A stretch of DNA of 5,978 nt from an uncultured Clostridia bacterium (lineage in GTDB: Bacteria > Bacillota > Clostridia > Lachnospirales > Lachnospiraceae), in NCBI GenBank assembly GCA_945622055.1, contig CALZBV010000152.1:1-5978 (forward strand). The letters are read 5' to 3'. Positions within the stretch are counted from its first letter, which is position 1. Each line of letters opens with the position of its first letter. Under the pieces are notes generated by a model. The model made no database searches, was not told the DNA's origin, and saw nothing but the letters and a program-made list of their open reading frames with translations. The position numbers were made by a program, and so were the translations under genes. Positions 1 to 5,428 of the stretch are shown here, piece by piece.

Positions 1-346
1 GCAGATAGTCATATTCACACAGGAAGTAGTCATTCACATCCTTGCGCTCGCTATACTCCATCTTAGGGAAATACTTCTTACCTGATTCGATATCCTGAAG
101 CACAATCTCATATCGTTCATCTGCAGAATCCACATTCAGCTGAAACGCAAAGCCGGAAAGGACAACTTCCTTTTCTACCTCGTCAATAGCATCCACCTGA
201 TACACCCAGGAGAAATCATCTGCCTCTATTTCCAAAATTCTGTCTGTTCCGAAATGTACCGCAAGAAAGTATCCTCCCCAAATCAGGATTACCAGACAGG
301 TACTTACCAGCACCCTTATCCTATTCCTTCTGCTCAAGAGTTTCAT
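1..346 (-). CDS. Membrane-anchored protein of unknown function, N-terminal part (runs off left edge)
   Basis: The reverse strand is open from an ATG at 346 to the window edge, giving 115 residues with no stop; the C-terminus is outside. The start is supported by AAGGA at 352-356, five bases upstream. Residues 1-11 are basic (KLLSRRNRIR) and residues 12-30 form one hydrophobic helix (VLVSTCLVILIWGGYFLAV) without a clear cleavage site, so I read it as a signal anchor with the rest outside the cell. The exported part is rich in acidic and aromatic residues and includes VVLSGFAFQLN and DIESGKKYFPKMEYSERKD. I do not recognise a named domain; similar uncharacterised proteins seem to occur in clostridial polysaccharide clusters, but that is from memory. 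It lies 43 bases after capD, same strand, no terminator between, so it is probably the fifth operon gene. A role in surface polymer assembly or modification is inferred only from context. Confidence 0.75.
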   Translation of the reverse strand, partial: MKLLSRRNRIRVLVSTCLVILIWGGYFLAVHFGTDRILEIEADDFSWVYQVDAIDEVEKEVVLSGFAFQLNVDSADERYEIVLQDIESGKKYFPKMEYSERKDVNDYFLCEYDYL

Positions 347-351
347 CACCT

Positions 352-356
352 TCCTT
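352..356 (-). promoter_or_regulatory. Ribosome binding site of the left-edge membrane gene
   Basis: AAGGA on the minus strand, five bases before the ATG at 346. It matters because the gene is cut by the window edge and this site is the main support for its start. A GTG one codon upstream (349) would leave too little spacing. Confidence 0.6.
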
Positions 357-389
357 AGCTGTCCTCCGAATGAACCAAAGCAAAGCTTA

Positions 390-2282
390 CTACTTTCCCT
401 TCGGCTTCTTATACGTCGGCACAATTTTCTTTACCATCTCCCGGACCTCGCCGGTTTCCTCATATACCGCATCCTTCAGGACATTCAGCCGTTCAAAAAA
501 ATCCTCATCATCCATCTGTATCGGCTGTGCCACCGAAATGCGGTCATTCGCCGTCTTCAGAAGTCCTTCCTCCGCCATGAGACGCTCCTCATAGAGCTTC
601 TCTCCCGGGCGGAGTCCCGTATATTCAATCATGATATCCTCATTCGGAATGTATCCGGATAAGCGAATCAGGTTCTTTGCAAGGTCTACAATCTTTACCG
701 GCTCACCCATATCAAGGACAAAAATCTCTCCGCCATGTGCACTGGAGCCTGCCTGCAATACCAGAGAAACGGCCTCCGGTATCGTCATAAAGTAACGGAT
801 GATATCCGGATGCGTTACCGTAACCGGCCCGCCCTCTTTAATCTGCTGTTTAAAGAGCGGAATGACACTTCCGTTGCTGCCAAGTACGTTACCGAACCGC
901 ACTGCCACATATTCCGTCTGAGACTTCCGGTTATATGCCTGCACAATCATCTCACAGATACGCTTGCTGGCACCCATGATGTTCGTCGGGTTGACCGCCT
1001 TGTCCGTTGAGATGAGCACAAACCGCTCCACTCCGTACCGGTCTGCCGCCTGTACCGTCTTTAATGTACCGAAGACGTTGTTCTTAATCGCCTCATTCGG
1101 GCTGTCCTCCATGAGCGGTACATGCTTGTGGGCCGCTGCATGGAACACGATGTTCGGCAGATATGTCTCAAAGATAGAATTCATACGGTTCGTGTTTCTA
1201 ACCGAAGCAATCAGTACAACGAGGTTTAACTCCGGATGCTTCCGGCGAAGCTCCTGCTGTATCTCATATGCATTGTTTTCATAGATATCTACGATAATCA
1301 GCTGCTTTGGCCCTGCCGTAGCAATCTGCCGGCAAAGCTCACTTCCGATAGAGCCGCCGCCACCGGTAACGAGTACCGTCTGACCCGCAAGATACCCTGT
1401 AATAGCGGTAAGGTCCACAACCACAGGCTCTCTTCCAAGCAGGTCCTCAATCTCCACGTGACGAAGCTTGCTGATACGCACCTCATCGTTCACCAGCTGA
1501 TATACCCCCGGAAGCGTCTTTAACTCACAGCCCGTCTCATTACAAATCCGGGCAATCTCCGCCACCGTCTTCTTTCCGACAGAGGGCATCGCAATAATAA
1601 TCTCATCGATCTGGTACTGCTTTGCAGCCGTTATAATACAGTCCCGTCCACCAACGATACGGCAGCCCTGAATCATACAGTCCCTAAGCTCCTCATTATC
1701 GTCAATGACACATTCCACATGCATCCGGATGTGGTCGCTCGTCCGCAGCTCCCGAATGAGCATATCGGCCGCTGCACCGGCGCCGACAATCATTACACGG
1801 GTAATCCCATTGCCACGCATCCGGTCCGTCACTCTCTTCCGAAGACGCCGGAACGCACGGTAAGAAAACCGCGTCAGCATCGTCAGCATCATCAGTGCTG
1901 CCGGATACAAAATCCAAAAGCTCCGCGGCATCTTATAGCCTGCGATTGTATACACTGCCAGCTGGACAACCGTCGCAACCGGAACCGCAAACACAATCTG
2001 CTGCAGTTCAAAAAAGCCCGCATACCGCCAGACGCTGCGATACAGACGAAACAGCCAGTAGGTAACCAGCACACACAAAATCCCTGCCGGAAGCATCTTC
2101 CACACCTGCTCCAGATAAGGCTCCTGTATCTTTTGTAAAGAAAGGTCGAAGCGAAGAAAAAGTGCCGCAAAAGCTGCTGTCAGTACCGACACCGCATCCA
2201 CACAGAGCAGAAACAGCTGCCGTATGAGCAACTCCTTGTCATGTATTCCACTCTTCTTCACCTTAACCACCGTACCTTTCAT
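390..2282 (-). CDS. capD: Membrane-bound nucleotide-sugar 4,6-dehydratase/epimerase (FlaA1/CapD family)
   Basis: This 630-residue protein has the full length of the long FlaA1/CapD/PglF family, which converts UDP-GlcNAc-type sugars into 4-keto-6-deoxy or epimerised precursors for capsule and glycan synthesis. Four hydrophobic helices lie near residues 20-44, 63-80, 94-114 and 121-137. A first nucleotide-binding fold follows, with VGAGAAADM at 166-174. The catalytic extended SDR domain starts with TGGGGSIG at 306-313 (NAD(P) binding) and includes HAAAHKHVPLME at 381-392 and STDKAVNPTNIMGASK at 425-440. In the last motif Met436 stands where ordinary SDRs have the YxxxK tyrosine, with Lys440 kept; this is normal in the family. 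LRPGEKLYEE at 557-566 is also a family signature. It starts 15 bases after the kinase gene stop. The ATG at 2282 has AGGA touching it, so translational coupling or a GTG start at codon 5 is possible. The exact sugar product cannot be read from sequence. Confidence 0.93.
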   Translation of the reverse strand: MKGTVVKVKKSGIHDKELLIRQLFLLCVDAVSVLTAAFAALFLRFDLSLQKIQEPYLEQVWKMLPAGILCVLVTYWLFRLYRSVWRYAGFFELQQIVFAVPVATVVQLAVYTIAGYKMPRSFWILYPAALMMLTMLTRFSYRAFRRLRKRVTDRMRGNGITRVMIVGAGAAADMLIRELRTSDHIRMHVECVIDDNEELRDCMIQGCRIVGGRDCIITAAKQYQIDEIIIAMPSVGKKTVAEIARICNETGCELKTLPGVYQLVNDEVRISKLRHVEIEDLLGREPVVVDLTAITGYLAGQTVLVTGGGGSIGSELCRQIATAGPKQLIIVDIYENNAYEIQQELRRKHPELNLVVLIASVRNTNRMNSIFETYLPNIVFHAAAHKHVPLMEDSPNEAIKNNVFGTLKTVQAADRYGVERFVLISTDKAVNPTNIMGASKRICEMIVQAYNRKSQTEYVAVRFGNVLGSNGSVIPLFKQQIKEGGPVTVTHPDIIRYFMTIPEAVSLVLQAGSSAHGGEIFVLDMGEPVKIVDLAKNLIRLSGYIPNEDIMIEYTGLRPGEKLYEERLMAEEGLLKTANDRISVAQPIQMDDEDFFERLNVLKDAVYEETGEVREMVKKIVPTYKKPKGK

Positions 2283-2286
2283 TCCT
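2283..2286 (-). promoter_or_regulatory. Abnormally close Shine-Dalgarno at capD start
   Basis: On the minus strand AGGA sits directly against the capD ATG with no spacer, which is too close for normal initiation. Just upstream, the kinase TAA is followed by a three-codon frame, ATG ACA ACA TAG, whose stop overlaps the AGGA. Either capD is translated by reinitiation from the kinase gene, or the real start is GTG at codon 5, preceded by AAGG four bases away. Which one is used cannot be settled here. Confidence 0.45.
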
Positions 2287-2297
2287 ATGTTGTCATA

Positions 2298-3044
2298 TTA
2301 TCTGCCGGATGAAGCTTTGCCGTCCGGGTTCTCATATTTTTCGTATTTTCCGTAGTACTTTCCGTAATACTTGCCATACGTACCACCCTTACGAAGATCC
2401 ACCTTGTTCAGCACCGTACCCAGAATACGGCAACCCGTTGCCTGCAGCTGCTTTTTGATGTTCTGTGCAAAATGGTAGCTGATTGCATTCGCCTGGAGAA
2501 CCAGAATGATGCCGTCACAAACCTTCGCAATAACCGCAGCATCCACGACACTGCCAAGCGGCGGTGCATCGATGATGATATAGTCCGCCTCCTCACGGAG
2601 CCGTTCCACCAGCTGCTGCATCCGGCTGCTTCCCAGAAGCTCCGACGGATTCGGCGGCACCGGACCGGTCGGAACGTAGGTCAGACGCTCAATCGAAGTA
2701 CTGTAAACCACATCCTCCTGCTCTGCCTGACCGGACAGGTAATGCGTCAGCCCCTGCTGCATCGAGCTCATCTTGTAACGCCCTGCCATCACAGACTTAC
2801 GAAGGTCTGCGTCAATAAATACAACGTTTTTGCCGCTTTCCGCAAGCGATATTGCAAGCTGGAACGACACACTCGTCTTTCCTTCGTTTGGCGTACAGCT
2901 GGTCAGTGTAATGACCTTTACCTCCGCGCCGGAGAAAAGCACATTCGTACGAAGCGCCTTAAATGCCTCATTGGTATAGTAGTCCAGCTCCTCCGGTTTT
3001 CCTATCTCAATGGTCCTGCGACCGTTCATCTTTTCCTTTTGCAT
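2298..3044 (-). CDS. cpsD: Bacterial tyrosine kinase (BY-kinase) of the CpsD/YwqD/CapB type
   Basis: This cytoplasmic P-loop kinase of 248 residues autophosphorylates on a C-terminal tyrosine cluster and, with its membrane adaptor, controls polysaccharide polymerisation and export. Visible motifs in order: EAFKALRTN at 26-34 (the family's E-x2-R-x2-R oligomerisation motif, with Lys in the middle position); Walker A SCTPNEGKTS at 49-58, with Lys56; Walker A' VFIDADLRK at 75-83; GPVPPNPSELL at 127-137; and Walker B YIIIDAPP at 155-162. The tail has seven tyrosines (223, 226, 227, 230, 231, 234, 237) spaced by a GKYY repeat. As in other Firmicutes, the kinase and its transmembrane activator are separate proteins. 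The ATG at 3044 has AGAAAGGG (3053-3060) eight bases upstream; ATG at codon 6 is a weaker alternative. It lies 22 bases after cpsC and 15 before capD. Confidence 0.96.
   Translation of the reverse strand: MQKEKMNGRRTIEIGKPEELDYYTNEAFKALRTNVLFSGAEVKVITLTSCTPNEGKTSVSFQLAISLAESGKNVVFIDADLRKSVMAGRYKMSSMQQGLTHYLSGQAEQEDVVYSTSIERLTYVPTGPVPPNPSELLGSSRMQQLVERLREEADYIIIDAPPLGSVVDAAVIAKVCDGIILVLQANAISYHFAQNIKKQLQATGCRILGTVLNKVDLRKGGTYGKYYGKYYGKYEKYENPDGKASSGR
2334..2378 (-). repeat. Repeated tyrosine-tail coding segment of the kinase
   Basis: Reading on the minus strand, this segment encodes residues 223-237, a run of G-K-Y-Y units. The DNA is a short imperfect tandem repeat in which units of about 12 bases (TACGGAAAGTAC-like) recur with small changes. 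Such arrays can gain or lose units by slippage, which would change the number of phosphorylatable tyrosines. Confidence 0.7.
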
Positions 3045-3052
3045 GATGTCAA

Positions 3053-3060
3053 CCCTTTCT
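3053..3060 (-). promoter_or_regulatory. Ribosome binding site of the kinase gene
   Basis: AGAAAGGG on the minus strand lies eight bases before the ATG at 3044. It supports codon 1 over the in-frame ATG at codon 6 and sits in the 22-base gap after cpsC. Confidence 0.55.
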
Positions 3061-3066
3061 TAGGCA

Positions 3067-3834
3067 CTATTTCTTCGTCTTTCTGAATGCCTTGCCCCTC
3101 TTGTCCTTCTTCACTGCAGAATTCAACGGAATGGAGCCAAGTACACTGAGCCCCAGATACTTCTCCACATCCTCTGCGGTCTTAATCCGGTCATCGAGCA
3201 GGAACTGTACCGTCAGGATACCCATAACAAGGATGGCTCCCACCAGGGCCGCAAGTACGGAATTACGAAGCTTCCGCGGTCCGACAGGCTCCTGCGGCAG
3301 ATTCGCGTCATCGACCACCTGTACGCTCTCTACCTTCATAACCTCCTGGATACGCTCGCAGACTACCTCACGAATCTTGTCCGCCACCTGCTTTGCACGC
3401 TGCGGGTCCGTGTCCGTATAGGAAATCGACATCATACGGCTGTCAGAAACAACGGACACCTCAAGCCTGCCCAAAAACTTCTTATATGTCGTATTCAGAC
3501 CCATCTCCGAAATCACACGTTCAATGACCGAACGGCTCTTCACGAGTACTACGTAGTCTTTTCCGAGCTGGGAACCGAGCTGCAGGTCTGCATACGTTAT
3601 GGAACCGCCGCCCTGTGACTGTCCCACAACGTAGATCTGCGTCTTCGACTCATACGTCGGGTCTACAAAAAACTTAAAATATCCAAACGCAGCTGCACCA
3701 AGCACTACAGCTGCCAGTAAAATCCAATACCATTTTGAAAGATATACTCTCGCAAGCTCCATCAGGTCAATCTCGTTTTCTTCAGCGGCACGGTTCCCCA
3801 TGCCCGCGCGGTATTGCTCCTGCATTCCATCCAT
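3067..3834 (-). CDS. cpsC: Wzz/CpsC-type chain-length determinant and tyrosine-kinase adaptor
   Basis: This polysaccharide co-polymerase, 255 residues from the chosen start, sits in the membrane, sets polymer length and activates the cytoplasmic kinase encoded next. Numbered from the ATG at 3834: a Wzz-type N-terminus EIDLMELARVYLSKWYW near 21-37; transmembrane helix 1 at about 35-55, followed by the DPTYES junction; an extracytoplasmic domain of roughly 130 residues; the proline motif LPQEPVGPRK at 179-188; and transmembrane helix 2 at about 192-213. The cytoplasmic stretch DDRIKTAEDVEKYLGL then LGSIP (214-236) is the usual kinase-activating tail, and the end is very basic (KKDKRGKAFRKTKK). 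The frame extends to a GTG at 3867, but that start has no ribosome site, whereas AAGGAG at 3846-3851 lies 11 bases before the ATG at 3834. The gene follows cpsB after 75 bases and precedes the kinase by 22, matching the cpsB-C-D order of streptococci. Confidence 0.92.
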   Translation of the reverse strand: MDGMQEQYRAGMGNRAAEENEIDLMELARVYLSKWYWILLAAVVLGAAAFGYFKFFVDPTYESKTQIYVVGQSQGGGSITYADLQLGSQLGKDYVVLVKSRSVIERVISEMGLNTTYKKFLGRLEVSVVSDSRMMSISYTDTDPQRAKQVADKIREVVCERIQEVMKVESVQVVDDANLPQEPVGPRKLRNSVLAALVGAILVMGILTVQFLLDDRIKTAEDVEKYLGLSVLGSIPLNSAVKKDKRGKAFRKTKK

Positions 3835-3845
3835 TGTTCTGAAAT

Positions 3846-3851
3846 CTCCTT
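3846..3851 (-). promoter_or_regulatory. Ribosome binding site deciding the cpsC start
   Basis: AAGGAG on the minus strand, 11 bases before the ATG at 3834. It falls inside the longer reading frame that would begin at GTG 3867, so it argues for the shorter protein. The spacing is slightly long; the next ATG (3825) would be too far at 20 bases. Confidence 0.65.
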
Positions 3852-3909
3852 CTTGTAATAATAGCACAAGTGCCCTCTGCTGTCTTATGCCCGCAGCATA
3901 ATCTTAGAG

Positions 3910-4635
3910 CTAAATTACCCTATTTTCCAGTACGGCCTGCGCATTCTTCCGGAGCAGGCGCTCAACCGTCTCTTCTCCGGCTTTCTTTTTGATATACTTT
4001 ACACAGCGCTCTATCTCAGGTGAGCGTTTCTTCGTATCGTGTGCATCAGTTCCCACAAAGTGAATCAAATCTTCCTTTAGCAGCATGCTTACCAGCTTCT
4101 TCGGCTTCCTCCCGGCGTCCCCCAGAAAGCTCCCTGCATTGACCTGAATATATACCCCCATGTCATACAGCTCTCCACATAGCTGCGGTGCATCTGTCAT
4201 GCATTCGTACCGCTCAATGTGCGCAAGCACCGGATAATACCCTGCCTGCGAAAGCTCCAAAAGTCCCTGCCGTATCTCCTGGAATGTAGCTCCAAAGGAA
4301 AACTCCGTCAGTACATAGCTCGAACCGGCGAGCGTCAGTACCTCTCCCCTTGACAGCTTCTCTACCGAATTATGCGCATAGTAAAGCTCATTTCCCGGAT
4401 ATAGCCGAAGCGAAAGCCCTTCTGCATCAATATGTTCCTGCATCGCGGCGAGTGCAGCTTTTATCTGCTCCGGCGATGCCATTCCGCGGCGTATATGATG
4501 ATGCGGTGTCATAATCAGCCCGGAAAACCCGGCTTTTTCCGCCTGTCGGAGCATCGTTAAGCTCTCCTCCATCGTCTGCGCACCATCGTCCAGCCCCGGA
4601 AGCACATGACAATGTAAATCGATAAATCCGTCCAT
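3910..4635 (-). CDS. cpsB: CpsB/YwqE-type PHP-fold protein-tyrosine phosphatase
   Basis: This metal-dependent phosphatase of 241 residues, close to the roughly 240-255 usual for the family, removes phosphate from the tyrosine tail of the CpsD-type kinase and so resets the capsule switch. The PHP-fold metal-binding motifs are all present: HCHVLPGLDDGA at 8-19 (His8, His10, Asp16/17), MTPHHH at 42-47, PGNELYY at 80-86 (Glu83), LAHIERY at 137-143 (His139) and GTDAHD at 195-200 (Asp197, His199). No signal peptide or membrane segment is visible, so it is cytoplasmic. It is the first gene of the operon, with its own promoter about 55 bases upstream and GGGAGAG at 4641-4647, five bases before the ATG. 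No LytR/CpsA-type gene precedes it, unlike in streptococcal loci. The stop is TAG at 3910-3912. Confidence is high because every family motif is intact. Confidence 0.96.
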   Translation of the reverse strand: MDGFIDLHCHVLPGLDDGAQTMEESLTMLRQAEKAGFSGLIMTPHHHIRRGMASPEQIKAALAAMQEHIDAEGLSLRLYPGNELYYAHNSVEKLSRGEVLTLAGSSYVLTEFSFGATFQEIRQGLLELSQAGYYPVLAHIERYECMTDAPQLCGELYDMGVYIQVNAGSFLGDAGRKPKKLVSMLLKEDLIHFVGTDAHDTKKRSPEIERCVKYIKKKAGEETVERLLRKNAQAVLENRVI

Positions 4636-4640
4636 TCTAT

Positions 4641-4647
4641 CTCTCCC
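4641..4647 (-). promoter_or_regulatory. Ribosome binding site of cpsB
   Basis: GGGAGAG on the minus strand, five bases before the ATG at 4635; it fixes the start of the first operon gene. Confidence 0.7.
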
Positions 4648-4689
4648 AGGATATTTCTATTCGCACCAATCCGCACTGCGCTACCTTAC

Positions 4690-4718
4690 AGTATAGCACC
4701 CTGTATAAAAAAAAGCAA
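4690..4718 (-). promoter_or_regulatory. Sigma-A type promoter of the polysaccharide operon
   Basis: On the minus strand TTGCTT (4713-4718) and TATACT (4690-4695) are separated by exactly 17 bases, and TG one base before the -10 makes it an extended -10 element. An eight-T run lies in the spacer. Transcription would begin near 4683, leaving a leader of about 48 bases before cpsB. No operator palindrome or riboswitch is apparent in that leader. Confidence 0.75.
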
Positions 4719-4746
4719 CTATCTTTTCTATTCCCCCCTCAGGTAA

Positions 4747-4763
4747 TTCATGGGAAAGGCCCG
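4747..4763 (+). repeat. Short direct repeat, left copy
   Basis: TTCA-T-GGGAAAGGCCCG. The same sequence without the extra T (TTCAGGGAAAGGCCCG) recurs at 4951-4966, where it lies inside the coding frame of the transposase remnant. The 12-base core GGGAAAGGCCCG is identical in both. This copy runs directly into the orphan hairpin at 4759-4786. Confidence 0.7.
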
Positions 4764-4920
4764 AAACTCAGTCTTTCGGCTTTTTTCGCAGGCAGATTTT
4801 GCGTCCGCCCCTTTTTTTCAGCCTTATTTCCAATTCGCAGGCTTCATGCATCCTGCCCAATTTTTCGCAGAATTTTTGTCACTTTTTATCTCTTGCGTTG
4901 CTGAAATCCGCATAGTATAA
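4750..4920 (+). other. Doubtful 56-codon open frame across the intergenic elements
   Basis: An ATG at 4750 opens a frame of 56 codons ending at TAA 4918-4920, with a weak AGG (4741-4743) six bases upstream. The predicted peptide is phenylalanine-rich (12 of 56; includes MGKARNSVFRLF and FMHPAQFFAEF). It runs through the terminator-like hairpin, and its stop overlaps the -10 box of the plus-strand promoter. That, and the T-rich strand that makes Phe codons by default, argue that it is not translated. It is recorded because it covers most of the otherwise gene-free stretch. Confidence 0.15.
4759..4786 (+). terminator. Orphan Rho-independent terminator-like hairpin, plus strand
   Basis: CCGAAA (4761-4766) pairs with TTTCGG (4774-4779) around a seven-base loop, and G4759 can pair with C4780 across a one-base bulge. 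Six T residues follow (4781-4786), which is the form of an intrinsic terminator for transcripts moving rightwards. No plus-strand gene lies to its left; the DNA there is antisense to cpsB and its promoter. It may shield the downstream transposase remnant from incoming transcription, as inward-facing terminators do in some mobile elements, or it may be what is left of a lost gene's end. Confidence 0.5.
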
Positions 4921-4921
4921 T
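4893..4921 (+). promoter_or_regulatory. Plus-strand promoter facing the transposase remnant
   Basis: A perfect TATAAT at 4916-4921 is preceded, at a 17-base spacing, by TTGCGT at 4893-4898 (three of six matches to the consensus, but the TTG core is present). Transcription would begin near 4928, only a few bases before the remnant's first usable codon (TTG at 4935). That is abnormally close and fits loss of the original gene start. It diverges from the operon promoter, about 175 bases away. Confidence 0.55.
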
Positions 4922-4934
4922 ACAGGCAAAGCAC

Positions 4935-5339
4935 TTGATCTATGGTATTTTTCAGGGAAAGGCCCGCTACGATCTGTTGTCAACGGTTGTTATCCGTTTG
5001 GGGAACGATAATACCACCGGTGGCAGCGACCTGATTCGTTTATTGCGGATTATCTTCTCACACACAATGAAGCCCTCTGAAAAAATACAACAGTTAAAAG
5101 AACAGTTTGGCATAAAAACAACAGAAGAATTCGACAGGGAGGTGACAGAATTGTGCAATCTTAGTGATTTGGTAGAAGAAAGAGCCATCCAAAAAGGAAT
5201 GGAAAAGGGGCTCCAAAAAGGCATCGAGAAACTCGCCTCTGCCATTCGTCTGCTGAAACAGGGGGCAACAAAGGAAGACCTTCTTGCAGACGGCATCGAT
5301 GAGCAGACTGTAAACATCGCACTGCAATGTCTGGCATAA
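4935..5339 (+). pseudogene. C-terminal remnant of an Rpn/PD-(D/E)XK nuclease-family transposase
   Basis: The 134 codons match in character the C-terminal part of the Rpn (recombination-promoting nuclease, YhgA-like) proteins that occur in many copies in clostridial genomes. The signs are GKARYDLLSTVVIRLGN (8-24), an amphipathic middle (KPSEKIQQLKEQFGI at 46-60), CNLSDLVEERAIQKG (74-88) and the typical x-K-G-x-E-K-G repeats (about 87-99). Family members are usually around 300 residues and carry a PD-(D/E)XK nuclease core at the N-terminus; none of that core is here. There is no ATG at the start of the frame: the only opening is TTG at 4935, without a ribosome site, and the frame closes at a TGA at 4902-4904. 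An internal ATG at codon 45 would give only 90 residues. I infer a decayed copy with its 5' portion deleted. The family call is by recognition, not by search. A shorter expressed protein is less likely but possible, since the frame is intact to its stop. Confidence 0.65.
4951..4966 (+). repeat. Short direct repeat, right copy
   Basis: TTCAGGGAAAGGCCCG, matching 4747-4763 apart from one missing T. Here it encodes the FQGKAR residues just before the conserved RYDLLS stretch of the transposase remnant. Its position at the 5' edge of the recognisable homology makes it a candidate deletion or rearrangement junction. Confidence 0.65.
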
Positions 5340-5340
5340 A

Positions 5341-5378
5341 ATTGACCGCCAGGCAGGTTTCTTTGCCCGGCGGTCAAT
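5341..5378. terminator. Hairpin between convergent genes, probable bidirectional terminator
   Basis: ATTGACCGCC (5341-5350) is perfectly complementary to GGCGGTCAAT (5369-5378), and after one mismatch GGCA pairs with TGCC inside, giving a long GC-rich stem. It begins two bases after the remnant's TAA and lies 50 bases beyond the stop of the LRR gene coming from the other side. In the minus direction the stem is followed by four T residues; in the plus direction the T content is poor. It therefore fits best as the terminator of the LRR gene, perhaps serving both sides. Confidence 0.65.
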
Positions 5379-5428
5379 CATAAAATTTAATTCATTCGCT
5401 TTTCTGCAAAACCGGCATGGGAATCTGC

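Noticed and set aside
425..440. Loss of the catalytic tyrosine in the CapD-like enzyme (Met in YxxxK)
   Set aside because: Methionine at this position with lysine retained is the normal arrangement in the FlaA1/CapD/PglF family, so it is not a defect. Positions given are residue numbers.
370..594. Plus-strand open frame overlapping the 3' end of capD
   Set aside because: It is antisense to a strongly supported gene and has no ribosome site or recognisable product.
3015..3050. TTGACA on the minus strand just before the kinase ATG, as an internal promoter
   Set aside because: At the 17-base spacing the -10 position reads ATGAAC, a poor match, and the hexamer lies within the ribosome-site to start region of a tightly spaced operon.
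3835..3909. Two small stem-loops in the cpsB-cpsC gap (for example TATGC/GCATA at 3886-3900) as a terminator or attenuator
   Set aside because: Stems are only about five base pairs with no T-tract after them; at most they affect message stability.
4967..5377. Long open frame on the minus strand opposite the transposase remnant
   Set aside because: Its translation has no family character and is Ser/Phe/Arg-rich as expected of an antisense shadow, while the plus-strand frame reads as a recognisable Rpn C-terminus.
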